Assembly (NCBI GenBank): GCA_031549325.1
Contig: JAVBQA010000040.1
Span: 1 to 16,754 of the forward strand
Reading direction: 5' to 3'
DNA: 16,754 nt
DNA from: JAJDGF01 sp031549325
GTDB taxonomy: Bacteria > Bacillota > Clostridia > Christensenellales > Aristaeellaceae
In this document: piece after piece, positions 5,689-12,696 of the stretch
How positions within the stretch are numbered: the stretch's first letter is position 1
How the letters are laid out: each line of letters begins with the position of its first letter
Notes under the pieces: model-generated
Database searches by the model: none
What the model saw: the letters and a program-made list of their open reading frames with translations, nothing else
Told to the model about the DNA's origin: nothing
Program-made: the position numbers and the translations under genes

Positions 5689-6861
5689 CTACTTATAGGT
5701 GTCGGCATTGCCGCCCTGGTCCAGGAAGTTCTGGAAAGACATGTTTTTGCCGCCATGAGTGACAAAGATCTGCTGGCCGCTGAGGCACTCGCCGTTGTCG
5801 AATGCGGAGTAGTCCGCCGCGCCCGCGAGCAGCTCGATCTTCATGTTCTTGATGGTGTCGCGCACGGCGGGGCCGTCCTTGGCGCCGGCGGTCTGGACGG
5901 CCGTCAGCAGCACGTTGGTGGCGTCAAAGGCGCGATAGGCCACGTCTGAGATCGGCATCGTGCCGTACTCTTTGACATAAGCCGTCAGGAACGCGCGCTC
6001 GGCGTCGGTGTTGCCCTCCTCGGGGGAATCCGGCACGCAGTGGGGCGCAAAGAACACGATGCCGTTGGCAGCCTCGCCGCCCACGCGGCGCATGTCGGTG
6101 GAGGAGAAGGTCTCGCAGCCGTAGATGTAGCCGGCGTAGCCCAGGGCGCGCAGCTGCTTCACCATCAGGCAGCCCTGCTCGGCCTGCGCGAAAACGATGA
6201 CGCCGTTGGGCTTGTTGTTCACAATGGAGGACAGCGCGCCGGTCCAGTCGGTTTCGCCCTGCATGGCCTGCTGCTCATCGACGACGGTGATCGAGGGCGT
6301 CTCGTCGATGACCTTTTTGACCTGGGTGTAGGCGGAGATGTTTCCGTCGTCCTGGTAGATCAGCGAGGCGACTTTGTCGCTCTTGAGCTGCACCATGGCG
6401 TCCACCAGGGGCTTCGCGCCGCCGGAGGAGTTGGGCAGCGCGCGGAACAGGTAGGTCCAGCCCTTCGTCAGCCACGCCGGGTTCATGCCGGTGGCGACTT
6501 CGGGAATCTCGGAGGCCTCAACCAGGTCGCCTGTGGCCTGGATGTTGCCGGACAGCTGGGAACCCACCAGGCCATCCACCTTCATCTCGTCGATCAGATA
6601 GGAAACGCCCTTCACGGCGCCTTCGGTGGTGCCGCCGTCGTCATACAGCTGAACGCCAACCTGGCCGCCCAGCACGCCACCCTTTTCGTTCCACAGCTTG
6701 ACGGCCAGCAGGATGGCGTCGCGGCCGTTGGAACCAGCCGTGGCCACGCTGCCCGTGAATCCGCCGTAATGGCCGATCACGTAGGAGAAGTCTTCCGCGA
6801 GCGCCAGGGTGCTGGGCACCAGCATCGCGATCACCAGCAGGGTCACCAGGAATTTCTTCAT
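5689..6861 (-). CDS. livK: Liv-type ABC transporter substrate-binding protein (Peripla_BP_6)
   Basis: This 390-residue extracellular receptor delivers ligand to LivHMGF. Residues 1-22 are a signal peptide ending A-L-A before E23; no lipobox cysteine is present, unlike most Firmicute binding proteins. The fold signature of Peripla_BP_6 is visible: GGFTGSVATAGSNGRDAILLAVKLWNEKGGVLG, then QLYDDGGTTEGAVKGVSYLI, and a middle segment with VASLIYQDDGNISAY before the second lobe. The ATG at 6861 has AGGAGG with 9-nt spacing, and the frame upstream of it is non-coding. Despite the Liv name, such receptors also bind amides, sulfonates, aromatic acids and other small acids. The adjacent carbohydrate genes make a sugar-acid-like ligand possible, but the ligand cannot be read from the sequence. 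No clear promoter was found in front of it. Confidence 0.88.
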   Translation of the reverse strand: MKKFLVTLLVIAMLVPSTLALAEDFSYVIGHYGGFTGSVATAGSNGRDAILLAVKLWNEKGGVLGGQVGVQLYDDGGTTEGAVKGVSYLIDEMKVDGLVGSQLSGNIQATGDLVEASEIPEVATGMNPAWLTKGWTYLFRALPNSSGGAKPLVDAMVQLKSDKVASLIYQDDGNISAYTQVKKVIDETPSITVVDEQQAMQGETDWTGALSSIVNNKPNGVIVFAQAEQGCLMVKQLRALGYAGYIYGCETFSSTDMRRVGGEAANGIVFFAPHCVPDSPEEGNTDAERAFLTAYVKEYGTMPISDVAYRAFDATNVLLTAVQTAGAKDGPAVRDTIKNMKIELLAGAADYSAFDNGECLSGQQIFVTHGGKNMSFQNFLDQGGNADTYK

Positions 6862-6890
6862 AAGAATGGGCCTCCTTATATTTTTCTTAA

Positions 6891-6905
6891 TGGCGCTCCG
6901 CGCCA
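6891..6905. other. Small hairpin in the livK leader
   Basis: TGGCGC (6891-6896) and GCGCCA (6900-6905) pair perfectly over 6 bp with a 3-nt loop, about 30 nt before the livK start. In the livK direction it is followed by TTAAGAAAAATATAAGG. It may structure the mRNA 5' end. An A/C-rich motif shared with the other MITE copy lies next to it at 6909-6924. Confidence 0.35.
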
Positions 6906-6949
6906 CTAAAAACCCAAAAAGACCTTCGATTCCGCCCTTGCGTGGTTCT

Positions 6950-7115
6950 TTAGGTAAGCGCTGATTAAAACGACCGCCGGGATTGAGGTGGATTTTTCGT
7001 TCCGGCAAGAAGCCGGAGCGCAGGAATAGCAGAGCTATTTCAAGCGGAGCGCGCCGCCGCCGGAGCGGAAAAGGCGCCTCAAGACCGGTGGCTGATTTAA
7101 TCAGTGGCTACTTAG
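6950..7115. mobile_element. MITE-like element, copy 2 (158 bp, with 4-bp flanking duplication TTAG)
   Basis: The element spans 6954-7111 and matches copy 1 (306-463) over its whole length with about 11 mismatches, most of them near the ends. The ends GTAAGCGCTGATTAAA and, inverted, GTAGCCACTGATTAAA agree at 13 of 16 positions. It is flanked by TTAG at 6950-6953 and 7112-7115; since TTAG is not self-complementary, this is a true direct repeat and a good sign of a target duplication. The copy lies between garR and livK, separating the catabolic genes from the transporter. Confidence 0.8.
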
Positions 7116-7118
7116 TAC

Positions 7119-7159
7119 GGGCGGCAACAGGCCGCTCCTACAGGCTCGGACCCCCGAGC
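7119..7159. repeat. REP-like GC hairpins between MITE copy 2 and garR
   Basis: Two perfect small stem-loops lie side by side: GCGGC-AACAG-GCCGC (7121-7135) and GCTCGG-ACCC-CCGAGC (7144-7159). The first, in its GGGCGGCAACAGGCCGCTCCTAC context, resembles short dispersed GC-rich repeats I associate with Oscillospiraceae genomes. In the garR direction neither is followed by a T-run, so termination after garR is uncertain. Confidence 0.4.
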
Positions 7160-7202
7160 GGACTTTCCTTCCCAATGGCGCGCGGCACACGCCGGCAGGG
7201 CC

Positions 7203-8087
7203 TCACCCCTTGATCCTGCTGCCCGAGACCTTCTCATAGTACTTGGCGAGGGTGCTGTGGTCGTCCTGCCCGCAGCCGTCGGCGCGCAGCGTCTGCATCA
7301 TCTCCATCACGACGGCGGTCAGCGGCAGCGGAGAGCCCACCGCGTGGCCGGTCTCCAGCGCGTTGTTCAGGTCTTTGATGTGCAGGTCGATCTTGAAGCC
7401 CGGCTTGAAGTTGCGCTCGAGCATCATCGGGCCTTTGGCGTTCATGACGGTGGAACCCGCGAGGCCTCCCTTGATCGCCTGGAACACCAGCTCCGGATCC
7501 ACGCCCGCCTTGCTGGCCAGCAAGAACGCCTCGGACACCGCCGCGATGTTCAGCGCCACAACCACCTGATTGGCCAGCTTGGTGGTGTTGCCCGCGCCCA
7601 CCGCGCCGCACCAAACGGCGCTCGCGCCCATCTGCAGCAGGATCTCCTTGACTTCCTCAAACAGCGTCTCGTCGCCGCCCACCATGATGGACAGCGTGCC
7701 GTCGATGGCCTTGGGCTCGCCGCCGGACACCGGCGCGTCCAGCATGCGCACGCCTTTGGCCGCGCAGGCCTTGCAGATTTCCTGAGAGGCGCCCGGGGCA
7801 ATGGAGCTCATGTCCACCAGAATGGCGCCGCGCTTTGCGCTCTCCAGCACGCCGTTTTCGCCCATAACCACGGTCTTCACATGAGGCGAATTGGGCAGCA
7901 TGGTGATGATCAACGGGCAGGCCTGCGCCACTTCCTTGCTGGAGTCGGCCGCCAGGGCGCCCAAAGACGCGACATAGTCTACGTTTTCCTTGACGACGTC
8001 GAACACGACCAGCTCGTGGCCCGCCTTCAACAGATTCGCCGCCATGGGCTTGCCCATGATCCCAAGACCGATAAACCCAATTTTCAT
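7203..8087 (-). CDS. garR: Tartronate semialdehyde reductase (2-hydroxy-3-oxopropionate reductase)
   Basis: This 294-residue cytosolic enzyme of the beta-hydroxyacid dehydrogenase family reduces tartronate semialdehyde to D-glycerate with NAD(P)H. Motifs: Rossmann GLGIMG (7-12), the substrate loop APVSGGEPKAIDGTLS (about 118-133), catalytic lysine in KLANQ (Lys170), and a C-terminal stretch NFKPGFKIDLHIKDL near-identical in pattern to E. coli GarR. Length is standard. It therefore does not look like the sulfolactaldehyde reductase branch, which carries a different substrate loop. The ATG at 8087 has AAGGGAAG upstream and follows the transketolase C subunit after 31 nt. It is the last gene of the epimerase-transketolase group, so a C3 product is probably made by the enzymes before it. 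Confidence 0.9.
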   Translation of the reverse strand: MKIGFIGLGIMGKPMAANLLKAGHELVVFDVVKENVDYVASLGALAADSSKEVAQACPLIITMLPNSPHVKTVVMGENGVLESAKRGAILVDMSSIAPGASQEICKACAAKGVRMLDAPVSGGEPKAIDGTLSIMVGGDETLFEEVKEILLQMGASAVWCGAVGAGNTTKLANQVVVALNIAAVSEAFLLASKAGVDPELVFQAIKGGLAGSTVMNAKGPMMLERNFKPGFKIDLHIKDLNNALETGHAVGSPLPLTAVVMEMMQTLRADGCGQDDHSTLAKYYEKVSGSRIKG

Positions 8088-8118
8088 GATGGCTACTTCC
8101 CTTCCATGATTGGTTGAA

Positions 8119-9045
8119 TTATGCGTTCAGCAGCGACAGCAGCGACTTTTCGATGTGCTCCGCCGTCAGGCCGTAGTGCTTCAGCACGTCGTCATAGCAG
8201 TGACCGCTGCTGCCATATTCGTCGTTCAAGCCCACCAGTTCCACGGGCACGCTGGTCTTTCTGAGCGCCTGCATCACCGCCGCGCCCAGACCGCCGATGA
8301 TGCTGTGCTCCTCGGCCGTCACCACTGCGCGGCAACCGGCAGCCAGCTGCCGGACGCGCTCGTCGTTCAGCGGCTTGATCGTGTGCACGTTGACTACGCG
8401 CACAGAGAACTTGTCCTTCAGCGCTTCCGCCGCGTCAAGCGCCAGCTTGCACATGTAACCGGTGGCAAACACCACGGCGTCCGTGCCCTCGCGCAGCACC
8501 TTGGGCTCACCGATTCTGAAGGGTTCGCCTTCCGCCGTCAGGTTGGGCACATCGTTCCTGAGCACGCGGATGTAGCATGGCCCGTCGTGTTCCACCATGG
8601 CCTTGACCGCTTCGACCGTCTCATTGGCGTCGCAAGGAGACAGCACCACCATGCCCGGGATCACGCGCATCAGTGCGATGTCGTCGATGGCCTGGTGGGT
8701 GGCGCCGTCGGCAAAATCCGAAACGCCCGCCGAGCTTCCGCACAGCTTTACGTTCAGCTCGCCGATGCCGATGGTCTGCCGGATCTGGTCGTAGGCGCGA
8801 CCGGCCATGAACACCGCGAACGTGTTTGCGAACGGAATCAACCCGGTCGTCGACAGCCCGGCCGCCGTGGATACCATGTCGGCCTCGGCGATGCTCATCT
8901 CGAAGTGACGCTCCGGATACGCCTGCTCGAACAGCTTGCCCATGGTGGAGGCGCACAGGTCCGCGTCCAGTACGACGATGCGCTTGTCGGTCTTCCCGAG
9001 CTCAACCATCGCGTTGCCAAAAGCCATTCTCTGATTGGTGTACAT
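8119..9045 (-). CDS. Transketolase, C-terminal subunit (pyrimidine-binding and C-terminal domains)
   Basis: This 308-residue protein carries the Transket_pyr domain (about 4-165) and the Transketolase_C domain (about 185-300). The catalytic glutamate for thiamine diphosphate is in SIAEADMVSTAAGL (Glu54). FANTFAVFMAGRAYDQIRQ and THQAIDDIALMRVIPG are also typical. The start ATG at 9045 lies 4 nt after the N-subunit stop, with GGGGAGG upstream, so the two are translationally coupled and form one enzyme. Split transketolases often act on special substrates, such as apulose 4-phosphate or sulfofructose phosphate, rather than the general pentose pathway. The donor and acceptor here are unknown. Confidence 0.9.
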   Translation of the reverse strand: MYTNQRMAFGNAMVELGKTDKRIVVLDADLCASTMGKLFEQAYPERHFEMSIAEADMVSTAAGLSTTGLIPFANTFAVFMAGRAYDQIRQTIGIGELNVKLCGSSAGVSDFADGATHQAIDDIALMRVIPGMVVLSPCDANETVEAVKAMVEHDGPCYIRVLRNDVPNLTAEGEPFRIGEPKVLREGTDAVVFATGYMCKLALDAAEALKDKFSVRVVNVHTIKPLNDERVRQLAAGCRAVVTAEEHSIIGGLGAAVMQALRKTSVPVELVGLNDEYGSSGHCYDDVLKHYGLTAEHIEKSLLSLLNA

Positions 9046-9049
9046 GCGC

Positions 9050-9886
9050 TTACGCCTCCCCTTCCGCGCCCAGATCGCACAGGGCCTTGTGATAGGTCTC
9101 CTCGGTCAGCACGCCATTGTGATAGGCGGCATTATTCTCCGCGAAACTGACGCCTTTTCCCTTGACGGTGCGGGCGATCAGCACGGTGGGCCTGCCGTTA
9201 TACTCGTCGGCTTTGTCGAGCGCGTCAAGGATCTGCCCCATGTCGTGGCCATCGATCTCGATCACGTTCCAGCCAAACGAGCGCCACTTCTCGGGCAGGT
9301 CGCCGGAGTCCATGCGATCGCAGATCTTGCCCATGGCTTGCATGCCGTTGTTGTCCAGAATGCCGATCAGGTGGTCGGCCTTATGGGCGCTGGCGGCCAT
9401 GGCCGCCTCCCAGATCTGGCCCTCGGCGATCTCGCCGTCCCCCATCAGCACGTAAACATTGCTGTCAATGCCCTGCAGCCGGTTGCCGAGCGCCATCCCC
9501 AGCCCAATCGACAGCCCCTGTCCCAAAGAGCCCGTGCCCGCCTCAATGCCGGGGGTCTTCCGGTAGTCCGGGTGGCCCTGCAGGTAGAACCCGATCTCCT
9601 TGGTGTGCTTCAGGTCTTCGACCGGGAAGTAGCCCGCCTCGGCCAGCGCGGCGTATTGCAGGATGGCGACGTGGCCCTTGCTCAGCAGGAACCGGTCGCG
9701 CTCCGGCATCTTGGGGTTTTTCGGGTCGTGCTTCATCTTGTGGAAGTACAGCGCGGTCACCAGGTCCGCCGACGAGCACGATCCTCCCACATGCCCCGGC
9801 ACACCCACGCCCACGCTCACGATGACGTCGGCGCGAATCTTCTGCGCCATGTCTTTCAGCGAGGCGATTTTCTGTTGTCTGTCCAT
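9050..9886 (-). CDS. Transketolase, N-terminal subunit (thiamine diphosphate-binding)
   Basis: This 278-residue protein is the TPP-pyrophosphate half of a split transketolase. It shows GHVGGSCSSADL (31-42), SKGH (69-72), GTGSLGQGLSIGLG (117-130) and the metal-TPP motif starting GDGEIAEGQIWEA (149) and ending in LDNN (to 180). The ATG at 9886 is chosen because AAGGGG lies 8 nt upstream; the longer frame runs back into the epimerase gene in another frame. It starts 19 nt after the epimerase stop and is followed at once by the C subunit. A two-carbon ketol transfer from a ketose made by the epimerases is the likely reaction. Confidence 0.9.
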   Translation of the reverse strand: MDRQQKIASLKDMAQKIRADVIVSVGVGVPGHVGGSCSSADLVTALYFHKMKHDPKNPKMPERDRFLLSKGHVAILQYAALAEAGYFPVEDLKHTKEIGFYLQGHPDYRKTPGIEAGTGSLGQGLSIGLGMALGNRLQGIDSNVYVLMGDGEIAEGQIWEAAMAASAHKADHLIGILDNNGMQAMGKICDRMDSGDLPEKWRSFGWNVIEIDGHDMGQILDALDKADEYNGRPTVLIARTVKGKGVSFAENNAAYHNGVLTEETYHKALCDLGAEGEA

Positions 9887-9905
9887 GCCAAACACCCCTT
9901 CCCGA

Positions 9906-10706
9906 TCAAAAATTGTCCTTGAAAAAGCGAAGCGCCCTCTCCGCATCCAAGTCAAAGTTATTGGCGTAGGCCTCGCAGCTGATTCGCTGATCGTAGCCCG
10001 CCTGACGCAACGCGTCGATGAACGCGCGGTAGCCAGCGTCCTCCGAGATGTCAGTGGGAAAAACGCGACCGTCGGGCCGCGCAAAGTGCACATGACGCAG
10101 GTACTCGCGCCCGAGCGACGCCACATGCGATGCGGGCTCGCCCTCCACCGTCATGTGGTAGTAGTCCACCAGCACGCGGACGGAATCCTCATGGACCGCG
10201 CGGGCCAGCGCCGCGCCGGTCTTGAAAGAATTGATCAGGTTGCACTCCGCCTTCCTCAGCGGCTCGATGGCAACTGTGATGCCGCGCGCTTTCGCCAGCG
10301 GGGCCACGCGGCGCAGCAGCTCCACCACCTGCAGCGCGCCCTCGTCCAGCGGGAAGCCGTCCGGCACATTCTTCGCGCCGCCGCTGCCAAACACGACGAT
10401 TTTCGCGCCCAGCGCGGCCGCGCGGTCAAGCGCTTTTTGCACATAGCACATCACCGCGTCCATGTCGACGCCGTCCCCTGTCAGCCGAATGGTCTTGGGA
10501 AAGAAGTTGTTCATGGTCTCGCAGACGAGGCCCGAGCTGTGAACGCGGGCTTTCAGCGACTGGAAGTCAGCCTCTGAAAGCGCCGCCGTCTCGGCCAGCG
10601 GAAGCTCGACATAGTCAAAACCCAGCGCCGCGAGCCGCTCGATGTGTTCGACGCCCGTTCCGTCCGCGCCGGTGGCCACCATGTTCAAACAGCATCCATA
10701 CCGCAC
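9906..10706 (-). CDS. Sugar (phosphate) isomerase/epimerase, TIM barrel (AP-endonuclease-2 fold)
   Basis: This 266-residue protein belongs to the Xylose-isomerase-like TIM-barrel superfamily that includes ketose 3-epimerases and hydroxypyruvate isomerase. The metal-binding set can be followed: Glu in TVAIEPL, Asp in VRVLVDYYHM, His in HVHFARPDG and Glu in RISCEAY. The segment RKAECNLINSF after the first Glu is typical of ketose epimerases. The start is a GTG at 10706, preceded by AAGGAAGGG; the nearby ATG is out of frame. It heads the operon epimerase-transketolase N-transketolase C-garR, and a GntR-type operator lies 18 bp before its start. Substrate unknown; a hydroxypyruvate isomerase role is possible because garR follows. 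Confidence 0.82.
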   Translation of the reverse strand: MRYGCCLNMVATGADGTGVEHIERLAALGFDYVELPLAETAALSEADFQSLKARVHSSGLVCETMNNFFPKTIRLTGDGVDMDAVMCYVQKALDRAAALGAKIVVFGSGGAKNVPDGFPLDEGALQVVELLRRVAPLAKARGITVAIEPLRKAECNLINSFKTGAALARAVHEDSVRVLVDYYHMTVEGEPASHVASLGREYLRHVHFARPDGRVFPTDISEDAGYRAFIDALRQAGYDQRISCEAYANNFDLDAERALRFFKDNF

Positions 10707-10723
10707 GTAAGCTCATCCCTTCC

Positions 10724-10741
10724 TTGTATGTTGTCCTACAG
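10724..10741. promoter_or_regulatory. GntR-type operator, site 1 (epimerase-transketolase operon)
   Basis: TTGTATGTTGTCCTACAG matches site 2 at 15 of 18 positions and site 3 (read on the minus strand) at 16 of 18. It lies between the gntR stop and the epimerase start. Good promoter hexamers were not found upstream; a T-run (minus strand, 10757-10752) after the gntR end may mark a weak terminator. Confidence 0.65.
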
Positions 10742-10782
10742 CCACGGCTGCAAAAAACGAAACCACCCGATTTGGGGCAAGA

Positions 10783-11484
10783 TCAGTTGCCTGGCTTGCG
10801 GTTCAGGAACAGGTGGTAGGCGCTCTCCAAGTGCTCGTTCATCTGGTTGCGGGCATCCTCCACGTCGCCGTTTTCGATGGCGCGGATGATGCGCTTGTGG
10901 TAGGTGAGGCCGTTGTCCCGGCCCGCGATGCCGGTCATGTCGGTGATGGACTTTTTCAGCGCGTCGGCCAGGATGCGCTGCATGGTCATCATCACGGCGT
11001 TGCCGGTGATGCAGGTCAGCATGTAGTGGAAATCCAGGTCGACCTCCACGTAGCGATCGATGTCGATGCCTTCTTTGCACATCTCGGCGTAGTTGTCCCA
11101 CAGATTCTGCACGTCCTGGGCCGTGGCGCGCTCGGCGGCCAGCGCCGCAGTGCCCGACTCGGTGTACTGGCGGAACTCACACACCTCGCGCAGCGAGTCG
11201 TCGCTGAGGTACATGGCGGGCAGCACCTGCTGCATGTTCATGTCGAACCCTAGCTCCCGCACGAACGAGCCTTCTCCCAGCCGTGTCTCCACGATGTTCT
11301 GGGCGGCCAGCCACTGCAACGCCTGGCGGATGGTCACGCGGCTGACGCCAAAGGAACTGGTCAGCTCGTGCTCGGATGGCAGCTTGTCCCCCGGCTTCCA
11401 CACGCCGTCAAAGATCATCTTCCGCAGCTGGTTGTACACCTGCTCGCCGACGTTTATCTTCTGGATTTTCTCAATCCCACTCAA
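10783..11484 (-). CDS. GntR-family transcriptional regulator, FCD (FadR/VanR) subfamily
   Basis: This 233-residue DNA-binding regulator has a winged helix-turn-helix at the N-terminus (about 10-75: VYNQLRKMIFDGVWKPGDKLPSEHELTSSFGVSRVTIRQAL then a wing with RLGEGSFV). An FCD ligand domain follows (about 95-225), with the metal-site pattern D-x-x-F-H in VDLDFHYML and further histidines in YHKRII and NEHL. The best start is a TTG at 11484 with GGGGG upstream; later starts would cut the HTH. It begins 15 nt after the zinc dehydrogenase stop, so it is autoregulated through that operon's operator. It is the obvious candidate for the factor that binds the three matching sites at 10724, 12550 and 16426. 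The effector is probably a pathway intermediate. Confidence 0.88.
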   Translation of the reverse strand: MSGIEKIQKINVGEQVYNQLRKMIFDGVWKPGDKLPSEHELTSSFGVSRVTIRQALQWLAAQNIVETRLGEGSFVRELGFDMNMQQVLPAMYLSDDSLREVCEFRQYTESGTAALAAERATAQDVQNLWDNYAEMCKEGIDIDRYVEVDLDFHYMLTCITGNAVMMTMQRILADALKKSITDMTGIAGRDNGLTYHKRIIRAIENGDVEDARNQMNEHLESAYHLFLNRKPGN

Positions 11485-11499
11485 ACCATAGAACCCCCA

Positions 11500-12534
11500 T
11501 TATTTTGATGGATCAACCACAATCTTGATCAGCGCGTCCGGCTGCTCCAGCAGGTCGCGGAACGCCTGCGGCGCTTCCTCAAGAGACACCACCTTGGACA
11601 GCAGCGCGTCGGTGGCCAGCTTGCCCGATCCCAGGATCTCCACGACCTCGCCGAACTCCGCATGGGTGTAGTTGAACGAGCCCAGCACATTCCGGGCGAA
11701 GCACACGATGTCCTGCATGTTGATGGTCATCTCGCGCTGAGACATGCCCACCCAAACTGCCGTGCCGCTGACCTTGAGCGCCTTGATGGACAGGTTCGCC
11801 GTGGGCTCCACGCCCACCGCCTCGATGCTCAGGTCCAGCATCGCGCCGCCGGTAATGCGGGAGATGGCCTCCACAGCGTCCTCATTCCTGGTGTTGATGA
11901 CGAAATCCGCACCCAGCTGTCTTGCGGTGGCGAGCCGATTGTCGCTCAGGTCGGCCACGATCACCCGGCCGGGATTCTCCAGCTTGACCAGCTGAAGAAT
12001 GCACAGCCCGATCATGCCCGCGCCGATGATCAGCACGTCTTTCCCCCGAATGTCGCCCGCCTTCTTCACGCTGCCATAAGCCACGGCATAAGGCTCTGCC
12101 ATCGCGCCCACCGCGTAGGCGCAGGATTCCGGCAGCCGATAAAGCAGCTTCTCCGGCACGCAAACGTACTCGGCCAGCGCGCCGTCCACCGTCAAAACGC
12201 CGAAGAATTTCTTGTTCAAGCACATGTTGGTCAGCCCGGCCACGCAGTTCGCGCAGTGCCCGCAGAAATTGATCGGCTGCACCACCACGCGATCCCCCGG
12301 CTTGCTGTTCACCACGCCCGGACCGCACGCCACCACTTCGGCGGCGAACTCGTGCCCCATGGTCATCGGCGGGATGCGGCGGCCGGTCTTGCCCAGCCAG
12401 CCGTGCACGTCGCTGCCGCAGATGCCACAACCGCGCACGCGCAGCAGCGCCTCGCCCTCGCCCGGCGCCGGGCGCTCCATCTGCTGAATCTCCAGCCGCT
12501 CGGGTCCCAGAAATCGCAATGCTTTCATGTTCAT
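11500..12534 (-). CDS. Zinc-dependent medium-chain alcohol/polyol dehydrogenase
   Basis: This 344-residue MDR enzyme oxidises a sugar alcohol or hydroxyl group with NAD. The catalytic zinc ligands appear as CGICGSDVH (36-44, Cys39) and GHE (60-62); the structural zinc site is CGHCANC plus C105. The Rossmann fold has GAGMIG, followed by an acidic residue (VADLSDNR) that favours NAD. Overall it resembles sorbitol/threonine/galactitol-1-phosphate dehydrogenases. The ATG at 12534 is chosen because GAGGG is 7 nt upstream; an ATG two codons later is possible. It is the first gene after a good promoter and operator and is co-transcribed with gntR. Substrate unknown. Confidence 0.87.
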   Translation of the reverse strand: MNMKALRFLGPERLEIQQMERPAPGEGEALLRVRGCGICGSDVHGWLGKTGRRIPPMTMGHEFAAEVVACGPGVVNSKPGDRVVVQPINFCGHCANCVAGLTNMCLNKKFFGVLTVDGALAEYVCVPEKLLYRLPESCAYAVGAMAEPYAVAYGSVKKAGDIRGKDVLIIGAGMIGLCILQLVKLENPGRVIVADLSDNRLATARQLGADFVINTRNEDAVEAISRITGGAMLDLSIEAVGVEPTANLSIKALKVSGTAVWVGMSQREMTINMQDIVCFARNVLGSFNYTHAEFGEVVEILGSGKLATDALLSKVVSLEEAPQAFRDLLEQPDALIKIVVDPSK

Positions 12535-12549
12535 AACGCAGCCCTCAAT

Positions 12550-12567
12550 CTGTATGCTGTCATACAG
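12550..12567. promoter_or_regulatory. GntR-type operator, site 2 (ADH-gntR operon)
   Basis: CTGTATGCTGTCATACAG is a perfect 7-4-7 inverted repeat (CTGTATG, CATACAG). It covers about +3 to +20 relative to the predicted start at 12570 on the minus strand, the position expected for a GntR repressor. It is the most symmetrical of three matching sites in the window. Confidence 0.8.
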
Positions 12568-12576
12568 CACCTTCTC

Positions 12577-12605
12577 ATTATAACCATTAACGACCCGAAA
12601 AGCAA
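12577..12605 (-). promoter_or_regulatory. SigA promoter of the ADH-gntR operon
   Basis: On the minus strand: TTGCTT (12605-12600), a 17-nt spacer and a perfect TATAAT (12582-12577). The start site would be near 12570, immediately before operator site 2. Confidence 0.75.
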
Positions 12606-12668
12606 TATGTTTTTTACACAACGAAAAATTTTTCTGTCAGAACCGCACATAGATATCGTTAATTTCTA

Positions 12669-12691
12669 AACAATCCAGCCCTGGTGTTGTG
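12669..12691 (-). terminator. Possible weak terminator after the transaldolase operon
   Basis: In the minus direction ACAA..CCAG pairs with CTGG.TTGT across an asymmetric internal loop and runs into TTTAG. It lies directly after the stop codon of the last gene of the SDR operon and before the ADH promoter. The stem is imperfect, so termination here is tentative. Confidence 0.3.
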
Positions 12692-12696
12692 CGTCA

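Noticed and set aside
7203..8087. Sulfolactaldehyde reductase (YihU-like), hence a sulfoquinovose pathway
   Set aside because: The substrate loop reads PVSGGEPKAIDGTLS, as in GarR, not the VGRTSANA-type loop of YihU; no sulfoquinovosidase or sulfonate genes are present.
10742..10782. SigA promoter for the epimerase operon (TTGCCC, 17 nt, TTTTTT)
   Set aside because: The -10 has little resemblance to TATAAT; only the operator is supported there.
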